13,222 nt of DNA. Source: Gammaproteobacteria bacterium (GTDB lineage Bacteria > Pseudomonadota > Gammaproteobacteria > Chromatiales > Sedimenticolaceae). Made by a program: the position numbers and the translations under genes. The notes below the pieces were generated by a model. The model was given only the letters and a program-made list of their open reading frames with translations. It searched no databases and was not told the DNA's origin. The first letter of the stretch is position 1; each line of letters begins with the position of its first letter. The DNA lies in the NCBI GenBank assembly GCA_020445245.1, contig JAGRHB010000022.1, forward strand, positions 1 through 13,222, given 5' to 3'. Positions 5,811 to 13,219 of this stretch are shown here, piece after piece.

Positions 5811-6421
5811 TGGCCAGGATTCGAATGTATTCACGATTCCTGCGCTTGTGGCATTGGCTGCAGGCCCTGCTGGTGGTCTTGCTGCTGCTGACCGGATTCG
5901 AGGTGCACGGCAGTTACCGGCTGTTTGGATTCGAGCACGCGGTGGACTACCACAAGCTGGCGGCATGGTCGCTGCTGGGGCTCTGGGCATTGGCCTGGTT
6001 CTGGCATCTCACTACCGGGGAATGGAAGCAGTACATCCCTTCACCCATCGACCGCGTCATCGCGATGCTGCGTTACTACGGTGTGGGAATCTTCCGTGGT
6101 GAGCCGCATCCGTTTCACAAGGATCGCTGGCACCGGCACAACCCGCTGCAACGCATGGCCTATCTGTCGCTGCACCTGCTGATCGGCCCGGCGATCTGGA
6201 TCAGTGGTCTCGCCTATATCAGCTATCCGTACTGGGCACAGCTCGGGCTCGGTGGATTGTCGCTGACGCCGGTCGCGCTGGTGCACACCGCTGCCGCATT
6301 TCTGATGCTGACGTTCCTCGTGGCGCATCTCTACCTCGCATTGACGACCAGCGAGAAGCCGTTCGCCTACCTCAAGGGGATGATCAGCGGTTACGAGGAA
6401 ATCGGCGACGAGTCGAGATGA
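5810..6421 (+). CDS. Four-helix di-haem cytochrome b (cytochrome b561 / hydrogenase-type family)
   Basis: A 203-residue integral membrane protein. The order is MARIRMYSRFLRLWHW, helix 1 (about 14-31), helix 2 (47-68), a polar loop, helix 3 (116-137) and helix 4 (155-178). Histidines suited to ligate two b haems lie in or next to the helices: H15, H48, H66, H122, H159 and H173. This is the pattern of the bacterial cytochrome b561 / Ni-hydrogenase cytochrome b family. The start codon overlaps the OTR stop (TGATG). The natural reading is that this subunit oxidises quinol and passes electrons across the membrane to the octahaem OTR protein, whose C-terminal helix would dock here. The partner is inferred from overlap; the fold call is direct from the sequence. 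No further plus-strand gene follows; the next gene converges. Confidence 0.88.
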   Translation: MARIRMYSRFLRLWHWLQALLVVLLLLTGFEVHGSYRLFGFEHAVDYHKLAAWSLLGLWALAWFWHLTTGEWKQYIPSPIDRVIAMLRYYGVGIFRGEPHPFHKDRWHRHNPLQRMAYLSLHLLIGPAIWISGLAYISYPYWAQLGLGGLSLTPVALVHTAAAFLMLTFLVAHLYLALTTSEKPFAYLKGMISGYEEIGDESR

Positions 6422-6454
6422 CGACAGCACCTACGTGGCTGGCGGGGTGGTGAT

Positions 6455-6469
6455 GCCCGGCAGCCGGGC
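6455..6469. terminator. Short GC hairpin between convergent cytochrome b and U32 genes
   Basis: GCCCGG (6455-6460) and CCGGGC (6464-6469) form a 6-pair stem with a CAG loop. It lies 33 nt past the cytochrome b stop and 2 nt past the U32 stop on the other strand. It could end transcription from both sides, but neither side is followed by a T-run, so intrinsic termination is doubtful. Confidence 0.35.
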
Positions 6470-6471
6470 TG

Positions 6472-9135
6472 TCAACGTGCCGAGGGTTTCTTCATCGCGT
6501 CGCGTGTCATCTCGGCACGCACGGCGAGTGATCCCAGGCCCACGCCCTGCACATTTCCGTTCGCATCAGGTACAGGTTCCAGGCGTTCCCGGAGCTTCTG
6601 CGAAGTGATGCGGCCATGTAGGGCGTCGCGATAGGCGCAAACGATGCCGGCGACTTCGTGTGCCGGCTCATCCACCAGCTCGATGCGATAGTGGCCGACA
6701 CCGGCCGCAGACAGGTCTGGCAGCAGAGGACCGGCCGACTGTGCCGCGGCATTGAACACGGTATTGCGACACCCGATATCGGCAAGCACCAGGTGGTCGG
6801 CACCGCCGGGGTCGCGCAGGTGCAGCCTGTGTGTTTCACACGGCCGGCCGCAATCGCGGTAGCTGTTGCCACTCGACAGAAACCGAGCGAATACGCAGTA
6901 CTCGGTGTGAAAGATCGGCAGATGGTGGTGCGCGATCACTTCGAGCCGGACGCGCTGTTCTGCCGGCAGTGCACGCGCAAGCGCGGCAATCTGGGCGCCA
7001 TTGAGGTCGTGTGTCAACGCCAGGCGGCTCAATCCACCGTCGAGCAACTGTTGCGCGCTGAGCAGATTGGCGGCATTCAGCGAAAAATCACCGTGCAGCA
7101 CGGGTACGCGCGTCTCGCCGTCATCAAGCAGGGCGCCGCTGCCACCGTATTGTCGCAGCTGCCAAAGCAGACCGGCCGAACGAACCAGCAGGGCGTCCGG
7201 CTGCAGCCTGCAGAAGTACAGCCACAGCCGCTGTTCGCCGGGCTTGAAGATGCGTGGCGCGGCGACGACGAGACGCCGTCCCGCGTCGCGTACCTGCTGG
7301 CAGGCCTCTTTGAGTCCGTGGACCTCGAGGAAATCAACCACGATCTCGTCGACGTCCGGGATGGCGAGGGCCGCGTCCACCTGCGCCCTGCTGCGGCATA
7401 ACAGGCTGAGCCTGGGTACCGCAGCTTGCAGCTGTCCATCACCCGGGGGCAGGCATGCCGGCAACAGGGGGTCGACCGTGAGTCCGTCGGCTCGATGGTG
7501 TCGGCGTCTCGCGGCGAGCAGGCTGTCGACGGCCGCACGGCGCGCTGCCTTGATTTCACCCAGTGCGATGAACAACCGGCCTTCGGCAAGCTGCCCCTCA
7601 ATATGCATTTCGTTGATAACAAACGGTGTGTCACCGAGCCGGCCGATCGCCTTGCCGATCTTTCCGACATCGAGAGGACTGGCACTGGCGGTCTGCAGAG
7701 TCGCATCGCTGGCACCCCGGCCGGTGTGCCCCTCGCGGTCACTCAGGGTGACAAGAAATGGCGTGCCCAGGTCACCGGAGACAGAGAGCTCTACCGCTGC
7801 CCGACGCGCGGCGCGGCGCGGATCAAGTGATGTGCCGCCATCCTGGGCACTGTCGCGGCTGCGCCAGATCAGGTCCCCCACCCGGACGCGGTTGGCAACA
7901 AAATCCGGGCCGAAAAGAAGTTCAACTGTGCCCCGGTCCGTTTCGTTGGTCAGTGATGTGCCGTCATCATTGATGACGTGATGCACATTGCCGCCGATCT
8001 CGCGTTGCTCAGGACGACCACTGTCGAACACGAGGCCGTCACCGCGTTTGACTGGCCCGTCGAGCTCGGCACGAACGCTGCGCCCGTCGATGCCCATGAC
8101 TCTTCCGACGAATACGCCGCGATGCCGCGGGTTGCGCCCGATGACCAGCGCCTGGTGCCGGGGTCCTTCGAGGAAGCCCACGGTCAATCCGTCGGCCGCC
8201 GCATGCTGTCCGCGGGAAAAGACCTGTGCCAGCGCACGCCGTTGCCGGGTGTCCAGAGGGTAGTTGTCGGCGACATCGACGCCGGCGCGCAGATCGTCCC
8301 AGATCTGATCGAGGGCCATTCGGTAGGCCCTGACCGTTGCCACCACGTATTCCGGTCCCTTGAGGCGGCCTTCGATCTTGAAACTGTGGACCCCCGCCCG
8401 GACCAGGCGTGGCAGCAGCGGCAATGCCATCAGGTCCTGCGGCGACAGCAGGTATCGATGGTCGCCCCGATCGCATGGATCACCGTCGATCACCAAGCCG
8501 TAGGGGAGGCGACAGGCCTGCGCGCACTGGCCGCGGTTGGCCGAACGACCGCCCCAGGCCTCGCTGGAAAAACACTGTCCGCTGTAGCTGACACACAGGG
8601 CGCCATGCACGAACACCTCGATCTCGAGTGGTCCATCGCGTACCACTCCGGCAATCTCATCGATCGACAGTTCGCGCCCCAAGACGACGCGGCTGACGCC
8701 AAGTCGGCGGGCGAACTCCACGCCGGCGACATCGGTGATCGACATCTGGGTGCTGCCGTGGATCGGCAGGCCGGGGGCCGTTTGCCGGGCCAGACGTGTC
8801 AATCCGATGTCCTGCACGATCAACGCATCGACGCCGGCCTGTGCCGCGGCACGCACCAGGTGCTCGGCGCGCTCCAGCTCTTCGTCGAAAATCAGGGTAT
8901 TGAGGGTGAGGTAGCCGCGGACACTGCGTTCGTGCAGGTAGTCCATGGTCGCGGACAGCGTGTCCACGGCAAATGAGGTGGCGCGCACACGCGCGTTGAG
9001 GCCACTGTCGAGGCCGAAATACACGGCGTCGGCGCCGGCCCAGACCGCCGCTTCGAGTTGGGCCCGCCCGCCCGCCGGCGCAAGGATCTCGGGTTTGCGA
9101 TCAGGCGTAGACGCGTGACGGGAGGGGGTATGCAT
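6472..9135 (-). CDS. Long tandem U32-family protein with DUF3656, RlhA-like
   Basis: An 887-residue protein beginning MHTPSRHAS, with the U32 opening KPEILAPAGG (14-23) and GADAVYFG. Cysteines 181, 188, 204 and 208 lie in VFVHGALCVSYSGQC and RGQCAQACRLPY. The FKIEGRLKGPEYV motif follows at about 254-266. This 7-16-4 cysteine spacing is that of the iron-sulfur centre of U32 proteins such as E. coli RlhA, which hydroxylates C2501 of 23S rRNA. A middle part resembles DUF3656, as in RlhA. RlhA has about 650 residues; this protein has an extra C-terminal part that repeats the U32 plan: VLHGDFSLNAANLLSAQQL parallels PIHGSTQMS, and cysteines 747, 762, 766 and 789 stand where the first set would. Peptidase annotations for this family are historical; RNA hydroxylation is the better inference. 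It is expressed alone, convergent with the cytochrome operon. Confidence 0.88.
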   Translation of the reverse strand: MHTPSRHASTPDRKPEILAPAGGRAQLEAAVWAGADAVYFGLDSGLNARVRATSFAVDTLSATMDYLHERSVRGYLTLNTLIFDEELERAEHLVRAAAQAGVDALIVQDIGLTRLARQTAPGLPIHGSTQMSITDVAGVEFARRLGVSRVVLGRELSIDEIAGVVRDGPLEIEVFVHGALCVSYSGQCFSSEAWGGRSANRGQCAQACRLPYGLVIDGDPCDRGDHRYLLSPQDLMALPLLPRLVRAGVHSFKIEGRLKGPEYVVATVRAYRMALDQIWDDLRAGVDVADNYPLDTRQRRALAQVFSRGQHAAADGLTVGFLEGPRHQALVIGRNPRHRGVFVGRVMGIDGRSVRAELDGPVKRGDGLVFDSGRPEQREIGGNVHHVINDDGTSLTNETDRGTVELLFGPDFVANRVRVGDLIWRSRDSAQDGGTSLDPRRAARRAAVELSVSGDLGTPFLVTLSDREGHTGRGASDATLQTASASPLDVGKIGKAIGRLGDTPFVINEMHIEGQLAEGRLFIALGEIKAARRAAVDSLLAARRRHHRADGLTVDPLLPACLPPGDGQLQAAVPRLSLLCRSRAQVDAALAIPDVDEIVVDFLEVHGLKEACQQVRDAGRRLVVAAPRIFKPGEQRLWLYFCRLQPDALLVRSAGLLWQLRQYGGSGALLDDGETRVPVLHGDFSLNAANLLSAQQLLDGGLSRLALTHDLNGAQIAALARALPAEQRVRLEVIAHHHLPIFHTEYCVFARFLSSGNSYRDCGRPCETHRLHLRDPGGADHLVLADIGCRNTVFNAAAQSAGPLLPDLSAAGVGHYRIELVDEPAHEVAGIVCAYRDALHGRITSQKLRERLEPVPDANGNVQGVGLGSLAVRAEMTRDAMKKPSAR

Positions 9136-9157
9136 GGCCGAATTCTCGCAGATCCGA

Positions 9158-9169
9158 GACCGGCCGGTC
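9158..9169. repeat. Perfect 12-bp palindrome upstream of the U32 gene
   Basis: GACCGGCCGGTC is fully self-complementary and lies 23 nt upstream of the U32 start codon (9135). It could be an operator or simply a stem in the mRNA leader. In GC-rich DNA such palindromes also occur by chance. Confidence 0.4.
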
Positions 9170-9170
9170 G

Positions 9171-9244
9171 AATGCGACGGCAGAGGTGAATCGATCGCCC
9201 GGAGCTGGTGATACGCCCGACCCGTCGTCGATCAATGCGACGGC
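9171..9244 (+). repeat. Pair of 11-bp direct repeats in the U32 upstream region
   Basis: AATGCGACGGC occurs at 9171-9181 and again at 9234-9244, 63 nt apart from start to start, on either side of the candidate promoter. Function is unknown; it may be a protein-binding pair or chance. Confidence 0.35.
9208..9235 (-). promoter_or_regulatory. Weak candidate promoter of the U32 gene
   Basis: On the minus strand TTGATC (plus 9230-9235, 4 of 6) is followed after 16 nt by TATCAC (plus 9208-9213, 4 of 6). Transcription would begin near 9201 and give a leader of about 65 nt that contains the 12-bp palindrome. This is a weak match, kept because no better one is seen in the 125-nt gap. Confidence 0.25.
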
Positions 9245-9260
9245 GCCATGCCCAACAGGG

Positions 9261-9530
9261 TCAGCAGTCGTATTCACCGAGGTGCGCGCGTGGCGGGTTC
9301 CAGCGGATGCCGATCAGCGCGAACACAGCGTAAGGCAAGGCGAACAGCAGCAAGAGGCCAAGTTGAGACACGATCGGCAGGTCGTGCAGCCCCATGTCCG
9401 GCGTCATCCCGGCATACAGGGTCAGGGCCCGGTACACCAGCGGCACGTGCAGAAGAACGATCAGCACCGCGATCATCAGGTGACGGAACAGCGCAGTTGT
9501 GGTCAATGGCGGACACTCCAACACCGGCAC
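9261..9530 (-). CDS. Small two-helix membrane protein of unknown function
   Basis: An open frame of up to 89 residues that I do not recognise. Two hydrophobic helices are clear (about 18-37, LMIAVLIVLLHVPLV, and about 56-74, LGLLLLFALPYAVFALIG), joined by a short loop with GMTPDMGLHDLP and ending in a polar tail, RWNPPRAHLGEYDC. The start is unsettled. The longest form uses GTG at 9530 without a good ribosome binding site. GTG 9524 and TTG 9506 are possible, the last with GGAG about 9 nt upstream, and the first ATG in frame comes only at about codon 19. It shares no visible motif with the two-helix proteins near the cytochrome genes apart from size. It lies between the TauE/SafE gene and the U32 gene on the same strand. 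Confidence 0.55.
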   Translation of the reverse strand: MPVLECPPLTTTALFRHLMIAVLIVLLHVPLVYRALTLYAGMTPDMGLHDLPIVSQLGLLLLFALPYAVFALIGIRWNPPRAHLGEYDC

Positions 9531-9650
9531 CCGCTGGTGCGGCGGCCGGATCTGGCCACCGCTAGGGGTGTCGTCTTACTGTGGGATTTAGCGCCCGTCC
9601 ACCGCCGTGCTTTAGCCTGGGAATTCAAGTCCCGCGATGGGCGCCGTCGT
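9531..9650. other. Non-coding gap between the TauE/SafE gene and the small membrane protein gene
   Basis: This 120-nt gap holds no convincing gene. GCGCCC (9591-9596) and GGGCGC (9639-9644) can pair across about 42 nt, and GGGA (9619-9622) with TCCC (9629-9632) inside that loop. No T-run follows on the minus strand, so a terminator cannot be claimed. Confidence 0.4.
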
Positions 9651-10439
9651 TCAGTGACGCAGCAACAGGGAGATACCGCTGACCACCAGCAGCAGGCTCA
9701 CCGCCACCTGGAAGGTCCGTTGGGTGATATTGGTGTGAACATGCCCCCCGGCATACAGGCCGATGGCCATGACCGGCAGTGAGAACGCCGCCAGCACCAG
9801 CCAGTCGCGATCGAAGAAGCCACCTGAGAAATAGCCGGTCAGGCGGCCTGCACCGTCCATCAGGAACACCGTGGCAAAGGTGGCCCGAAACTGGGTCTTG
9901 GGGAGTCCACGGTGTTTGAGGTAGACCACGTAGAAGGGTCCGCCAGTGCCGAACAGGGTGCCGACCAGGCCGCCCAGGGCGCCTGCCGGCATGGCCCACA
10001 GCCTGGAAACCTGTGTGCTGCCCTCGTTCACGAACAGCGTGTACATCGCATACAGCAGCACGAAGACACCCAGGCCATGCGCCAACATGATCGAATCAAC
10101 CGTCTTGAACAGATACAGACCTGTGAGCACGCCGGCTGCGGTGAACGGCAGCAGCGGAAAGATCTGCCGCCACTGGATCTGTGCATGGTCTTTCAATCCA
10201 TGACTGGCCGAGGCAACGTAATCAAGGAACACCACCAATGGGACCACCACCGTCAGCGGCAGGATCAGTGCCAGCAGAGGGATTGCGATCAGGCCGGAGC
10301 CAAAACCGGCGATGCCGCGCACTACATAGGCGACGATCAGGGTAAAGGCACCGAACAGCCAGTAAGGGGCTGAGATCGAATCAAACACAAGGTCGGCCCT
10401 TGGTCGGGTGAATGCAGACAGGCTGTTGCACTGGTGCAT
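9651..10439 (-). CDS. TauE/SafE (TSUP) family anion exporter
   Basis: A 262-residue integral membrane protein with about eight hydrophobic segments. Its two halves carry the family hallmarks: GIAGFGSGLIAIPLL (42-56) near the N-terminus and GGLVGTLFGTGGPFYVVYL (156-174) at the start of the second half. TSUP proteins move sulfite, sulfoacetate, thiosulfate-type or other small organosulfur anions across the inner membrane, but the family is broad and no substrate can be read from the sequence. The ATG at 10439 gives an 18-residue polar lead with no close ribosome binding site. A GTG at 10388 preceded by AGGG at suitable distance would start VFDSISAPYW just before helix 1 and is a reasonable alternative. 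Sulfite export would suit a sulfur-metabolising host, but the gene is not linked in an operon to the cytochrome genes. Confidence 0.87.
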   Translation of the reverse strand: MHQCNSLSAFTRPRADLVFDSISAPYWLFGAFTLIVAYVVRGIAGFGSGLIAIPLLALILPLTVVVPLVVFLDYVASASHGLKDHAQIQWRQIFPLLPFTAAGVLTGLYLFKTVDSIMLAHGLGVFVLLYAMYTLFVNEGSTQVSRLWAMPAGALGGLVGTLFGTGGPFYVVYLKHRGLPKTQFRATFATVFLMDGAGRLTGYFSGGFFDRDWLVLAAFSLPVMAIGLYAGGHVHTNITQRTFQVAVSLLLVVSGISLLLRH

Positions 10440-10649
10440 CTGTTATGGATCCGTACCTCTGATCAATGTCAGTCATACGAATCCGGTGCTTAGGCACTTA
10501 GTTATTGTTTTTTAATTTCATTTGGTTATAGGAGATTCTGCACGCTAATTGTAGCGCAGTAAAGAACGCTTTTCACAATTGGAGAAGTAAAAGACTTTAT
10601 TGTTCCGACCGCGGTGGGCCGGGCAGGATAGGGCGTCCGCGGGATGCTC
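10440..10649. other. AT-rich non-coding region between recN and the TauE/SafE gene
   Basis: About 210 nt without a plausible gene; the stretch 10490-10605 is much richer in A and T than its surroundings. On the minus strand TACAAT (plus 10548-10553) and TATAAC (plus 10525-10530) could be -10 boxes for the TauE/SafE gene, but neither has a good -35 element at the right distance. CGCTA (10543-10547) and TAGCG (10552-10556) make a small hairpin around the first of these. Two CCGCGG copies (10609-10614, 10637-10642) lie just after the recN stop. Confidence 0.5.
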
Positions 10650-12323
10650 TCAGGCCGCGCCCTGGGCGCGTTCGATCATCTCCAGGGCATGCCGACGCGT
10701 CTGTTCAGTGATATCGATACCGCCGAGCATGCGTGCAACTTCGTCGACGCGCGCATCGTCGTCAAGGCAATCGATACCGGTTTCGGTGGTCTTGCCATCG
10801 GTCATCTTATGCACACGCAGCTGATGGTGGGCCTGTGACGCCACCTGTGGCAGATGGGTAACGCAAAGGACCTGGCGATCCCGGGCCAGTCGGCGCAGCA
10901 GCTGTCCGACGATCTCCGCGACCGCGCCGCCGATGCCGACGTCAACCTCATCGAATATCAGCGTCGGCACGCTGCCGCAGTTCGCGGTCGCTACCTGGAT
11001 CGCGAGACTGATACGTGAAAGTTCACCGCCCGACGCGACATCGGACAGTGGTGCCTCCGGTTGTCCCGGGTTGGCGGCGACCAGGAAAGTGACGCGGTCG
11101 ATGCCGCTGGGGCCGGGCCTCTGATTGTCCGTTTCGCAGGCGATGCGCAGTCTGCCGCCGCGCATACCCAGGGTTTGCATGCTGGCAGTGACCGTGCCGG
11201 ACAATGCCTCCGCCGCTGTCCTGCGCGCCGTGGAGAGTCTGGTCGCGGCCTTCAGGTAGGCTTCCTCCGTCTCGCTGACCGCGCGCTGCAGGCGCATCAG
11301 ATCGTGATCGGCGTTGGCCAGTGCTTCGGTCTCATCACGCAACCGTTGCAAGAGATCCATGAGTTGATCCGGATTGACGCGGTGCTTGCGTGCCGCATCG
11401 TGCAGGCTTCCCAGTTGCGCATCGACCTGCTGCAGTCGCTCAGGGTCGATCTCCACCCGGTCCTGATAGCGACGCAGCACCCCGACCGCCTCTTCTATCT
11501 GGATGCCGGCAGTCTCCAGCAGATCACGCGCCTCGACAAGGGACGGGTCCAGCTCGGCGAGTGTTGCAAGGACACCGCCGGCGTGATCCAGCGAGCTTCG
11601 GATGGAGGGCTCGTCGTCACCGAGTGCCGCAAGTACCGTGGCGCTGTCGCCGAGCAGCCTCTCTGCGTGTGCCAGCCTCGCCTGTTCCGCTTCCAGATCG
11701 GCGAGGTCGTCGCAATCGATCGCCACGTCTTCCAGTTCGCGAATCTGATAGCCCAGATAATCGAGTCGACTAGCACGATCATCGCCCGCCTGTTGCAGGG
11801 ACGCGAGCTGATCGAGTGTGCTGCGCCAGGATTGGTGCAGCTGCGCCAGTTCCCGCACGTCTGCGCGCAGCCCGGCATAGGCATCCAGCAGTTGGCGCTG
11901 AGCGGCGGCATGCAGCAGTGACTGATGGGCGTGTTGCCCGTGGATGTCGACCAGCCGGTCACCCAGTTCGCGCAGCAGTGCCTGTGGCGTCGGTGTGCCA
12001 TTGATATAGGCCCGGTTCCGGCCATCGCGTACCAACACGCGACGCAGCAGGCATTCTCCGTCTGCCGCCAGATCGTGCTGCGCCAGCCAATCGAGCGCTG
12101 GCGAGCCATCCTCGAGGTCGAAACCGACGCTGATCTCCGCCTGATCGGCGCCAGCGCGGATCATTCCGTTGTCGGCCTTCTCACCCAGTGCCAGGCCGAG
12201 GGCGTCGATCAGGATTGATTTTCCTGCACCCGTCTCACCGGTGAGTGCCGTCATGCCGCGCCGCAGGTCGAGGTCGAGGCTGCGCACGATGACCAGATTG
12301 CGAATCGTGATGCGGCTCAACAT
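10650..12323 (-). CDS. recN: DNA repair protein RecN
   Basis: A 557-residue SMC-like ATPase of normal full length (E. coli RecN has 553). It begins MLSRITIRNLVIV and has the Walker A motif GETGAGKS at 29-36. A long central helical region (about 150-370) corresponds to the coiled coil. The ABC signature SGGELS is at 431-436, Walker B TLIFDE at 454-459, and the conserved CVTHLPQVAS follows. RecN acts on DNA double-strand breaks with RecA. The ATG is 14 nt after the nadK stop with GGAT upstream, so the two form an operon, an arrangement common in Gammaproteobacteria. No LexA-type CTG-N10-CAG box is visible in the short gap, so SOS control, if any, must act from a promoter upstream of the window. 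Confidence 0.96.
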   Translation of the reverse strand: MLSRITIRNLVIVRSLDLDLRRGMTALTGETGAGKSILIDALGLALGEKADNGMIRAGADQAEISVGFDLEDGSPALDWLAQHDLAADGECLLRRVLVRDGRNRAYINGTPTPQALLRELGDRLVDIHGQHAHQSLLHAAAQRQLLDAYAGLRADVRELAQLHQSWRSTLDQLASLQQAGDDRASRLDYLGYQIRELEDVAIDCDDLADLEAEQARLAHAERLLGDSATVLAALGDDEPSIRSSLDHAGGVLATLAELDPSLVEARDLLETAGIQIEEAVGVLRRYQDRVEIDPERLQQVDAQLGSLHDAARKHRVNPDQLMDLLQRLRDETEALANADHDLMRLQRAVSETEEAYLKAATRLSTARRTAAEALSGTVTASMQTLGMRGGRLRIACETDNQRPGPSGIDRVTFLVAANPGQPEAPLSDVASGGELSRISLAIQVATANCGSVPTLIFDEVDVGIGGAVAEIVGQLLRRLARDRQVLCVTHLPQVASQAHHQLRVHKMTDGKTTETGIDCLDDDARVDEVARMLGGIDITEQTRRHALEMIERAQGAA

Positions 12324-12337
12324 CGGTCGGTATCCGA

Positions 12338-13219
12338 TCAGTTCTTCGGCAACTCGCCCCAGCCGAGCTTGGCCCGCAGGACGTCGAAATGATCGTGTCC
12401 GACCGGATGGAGCAGCCGGACGCGGGTGGGATGGCGGATCACCCTGAGCTTTTCACCTTCGCCGATGGTCAGGCTGGCTGCGCCGTCACAGGTGATGCGC
12501 ACGTCCTGCGGGTCAGTATGTCCGCATACCGAGATCTCGATCTCACCGGCCGCATCGATCACGATCGGTCTGTTGCTCAGCGTATGCGGACAGATCGGTA
12601 CCAGGGCGATGGCATCCAGTCCCGGTGTCAGCAAGGGACCACCACCGGACAGTGCGTATGCAGTCGAGCCGGTCGGGGTGGAGATGATCAGCCCGTCCGA
12701 GCGCTGGGTGTTCACGAACCGGCCATCGATCCAGGTCTCGAACTCGATCATCCGTGCGATGTTCCACTTGTGCAGCACCACGTCGTTGAAGGCCAGCGCC
12801 GGCGGCTGATCGCCGACCTGCGCGCTGAGCAGGAAACGCTGATCCTCTTCGTACTTGCCGTCCAGTACCGCGGCCACGCAGCGGCCGATGTCGTCAGGCG
12901 TGATGTCGACCAGGAATCCAAGTCTTCCGAGGTTCACGCCGAGCAATGGAATCTTGTGGTCGGTGAGCTGGCGGGCCGCGCTCAAGAGAGTGCCATCGCC
13001 ACCGACGACGATTGCAAGATCGGATTGCCTGCCCAACTCGTCGAGCGACAGCCCCTGGCCGAGCTGCAGCAGTGCGGCGGTGCGTTCGTCCGGCAGCAGG
13101 GTGAGCCGGCGCGCGGCCAGTACGTCGTGCAGTTGGCGCAAGGTGGAGATCAGCTTGCCGGCGACATCGGGCTTGGCGATGACCGCGATACGCTGAAACT
13201 GATTGGCCGGGTGATTCAA
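12338..13219 (-). CDS. nadK: NAD kinase
   Basis: A 293-residue ATP-NAD kinase that makes NADP from NAD in the cytoplasm; E. coli NadK has 292 residues and aligns along its whole length. The phosphate-binding GGDG is at 73-76, followed by GVNLGRLGFL (94-103), FNDVVLH (144-150; most homologues have NE where this has ND), the QRSDGLIISTPTGSTAY segment (172-188) and a C-terminal TIGEGEKL. The start used here is TTG at 13219, three bases from the window edge, and gives MNHPANQF, close to the E. coli beginning. An ATG slightly further upstream, outside the window, cannot be excluded, so the 5' end is provisional. It is followed 14 nt later by recN. Confidence 0.95.
   Translation of the reverse strand: MNHPANQFQRIAVIAKPDVAGKLISTLRQLHDVLAARRLTLLPDERTAALLQLGQGLSLDELGRQSDLAIVVGGDGTLLSAARQLTDHKIPLLGVNLGRLGFLVDITPDDIGRCVAAVLDGKYEEDQRFLLSAQVGDQPPALAFNDVVLHKWNIARMIEFETWIDGRFVNTQRSDGLIISTPTGSTAYALSGGGPLLTPGLDAIALVPICPHTLSNRPIVIDAAGEIEISVCGHTDPQDVRITCDGAASLTIGEGEKLRVIRHPTRVRLLHPVGHDHFDVLRAKLGWGELPKN

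Noticed and set aside
7978..8976. Open frame of 332 codons on the plus strand opposite the U32 gene
   Set aside because: Antisense of conserved U32 motifs and cysteines; its translation has no family features.
10609..10642. Two CCGCGG copies after recN as a terminator stem
   Set aside because: The arms are only 6 bp and each is self-palindromic, the loop is 22 nt and no T-run follows on the minus strand.
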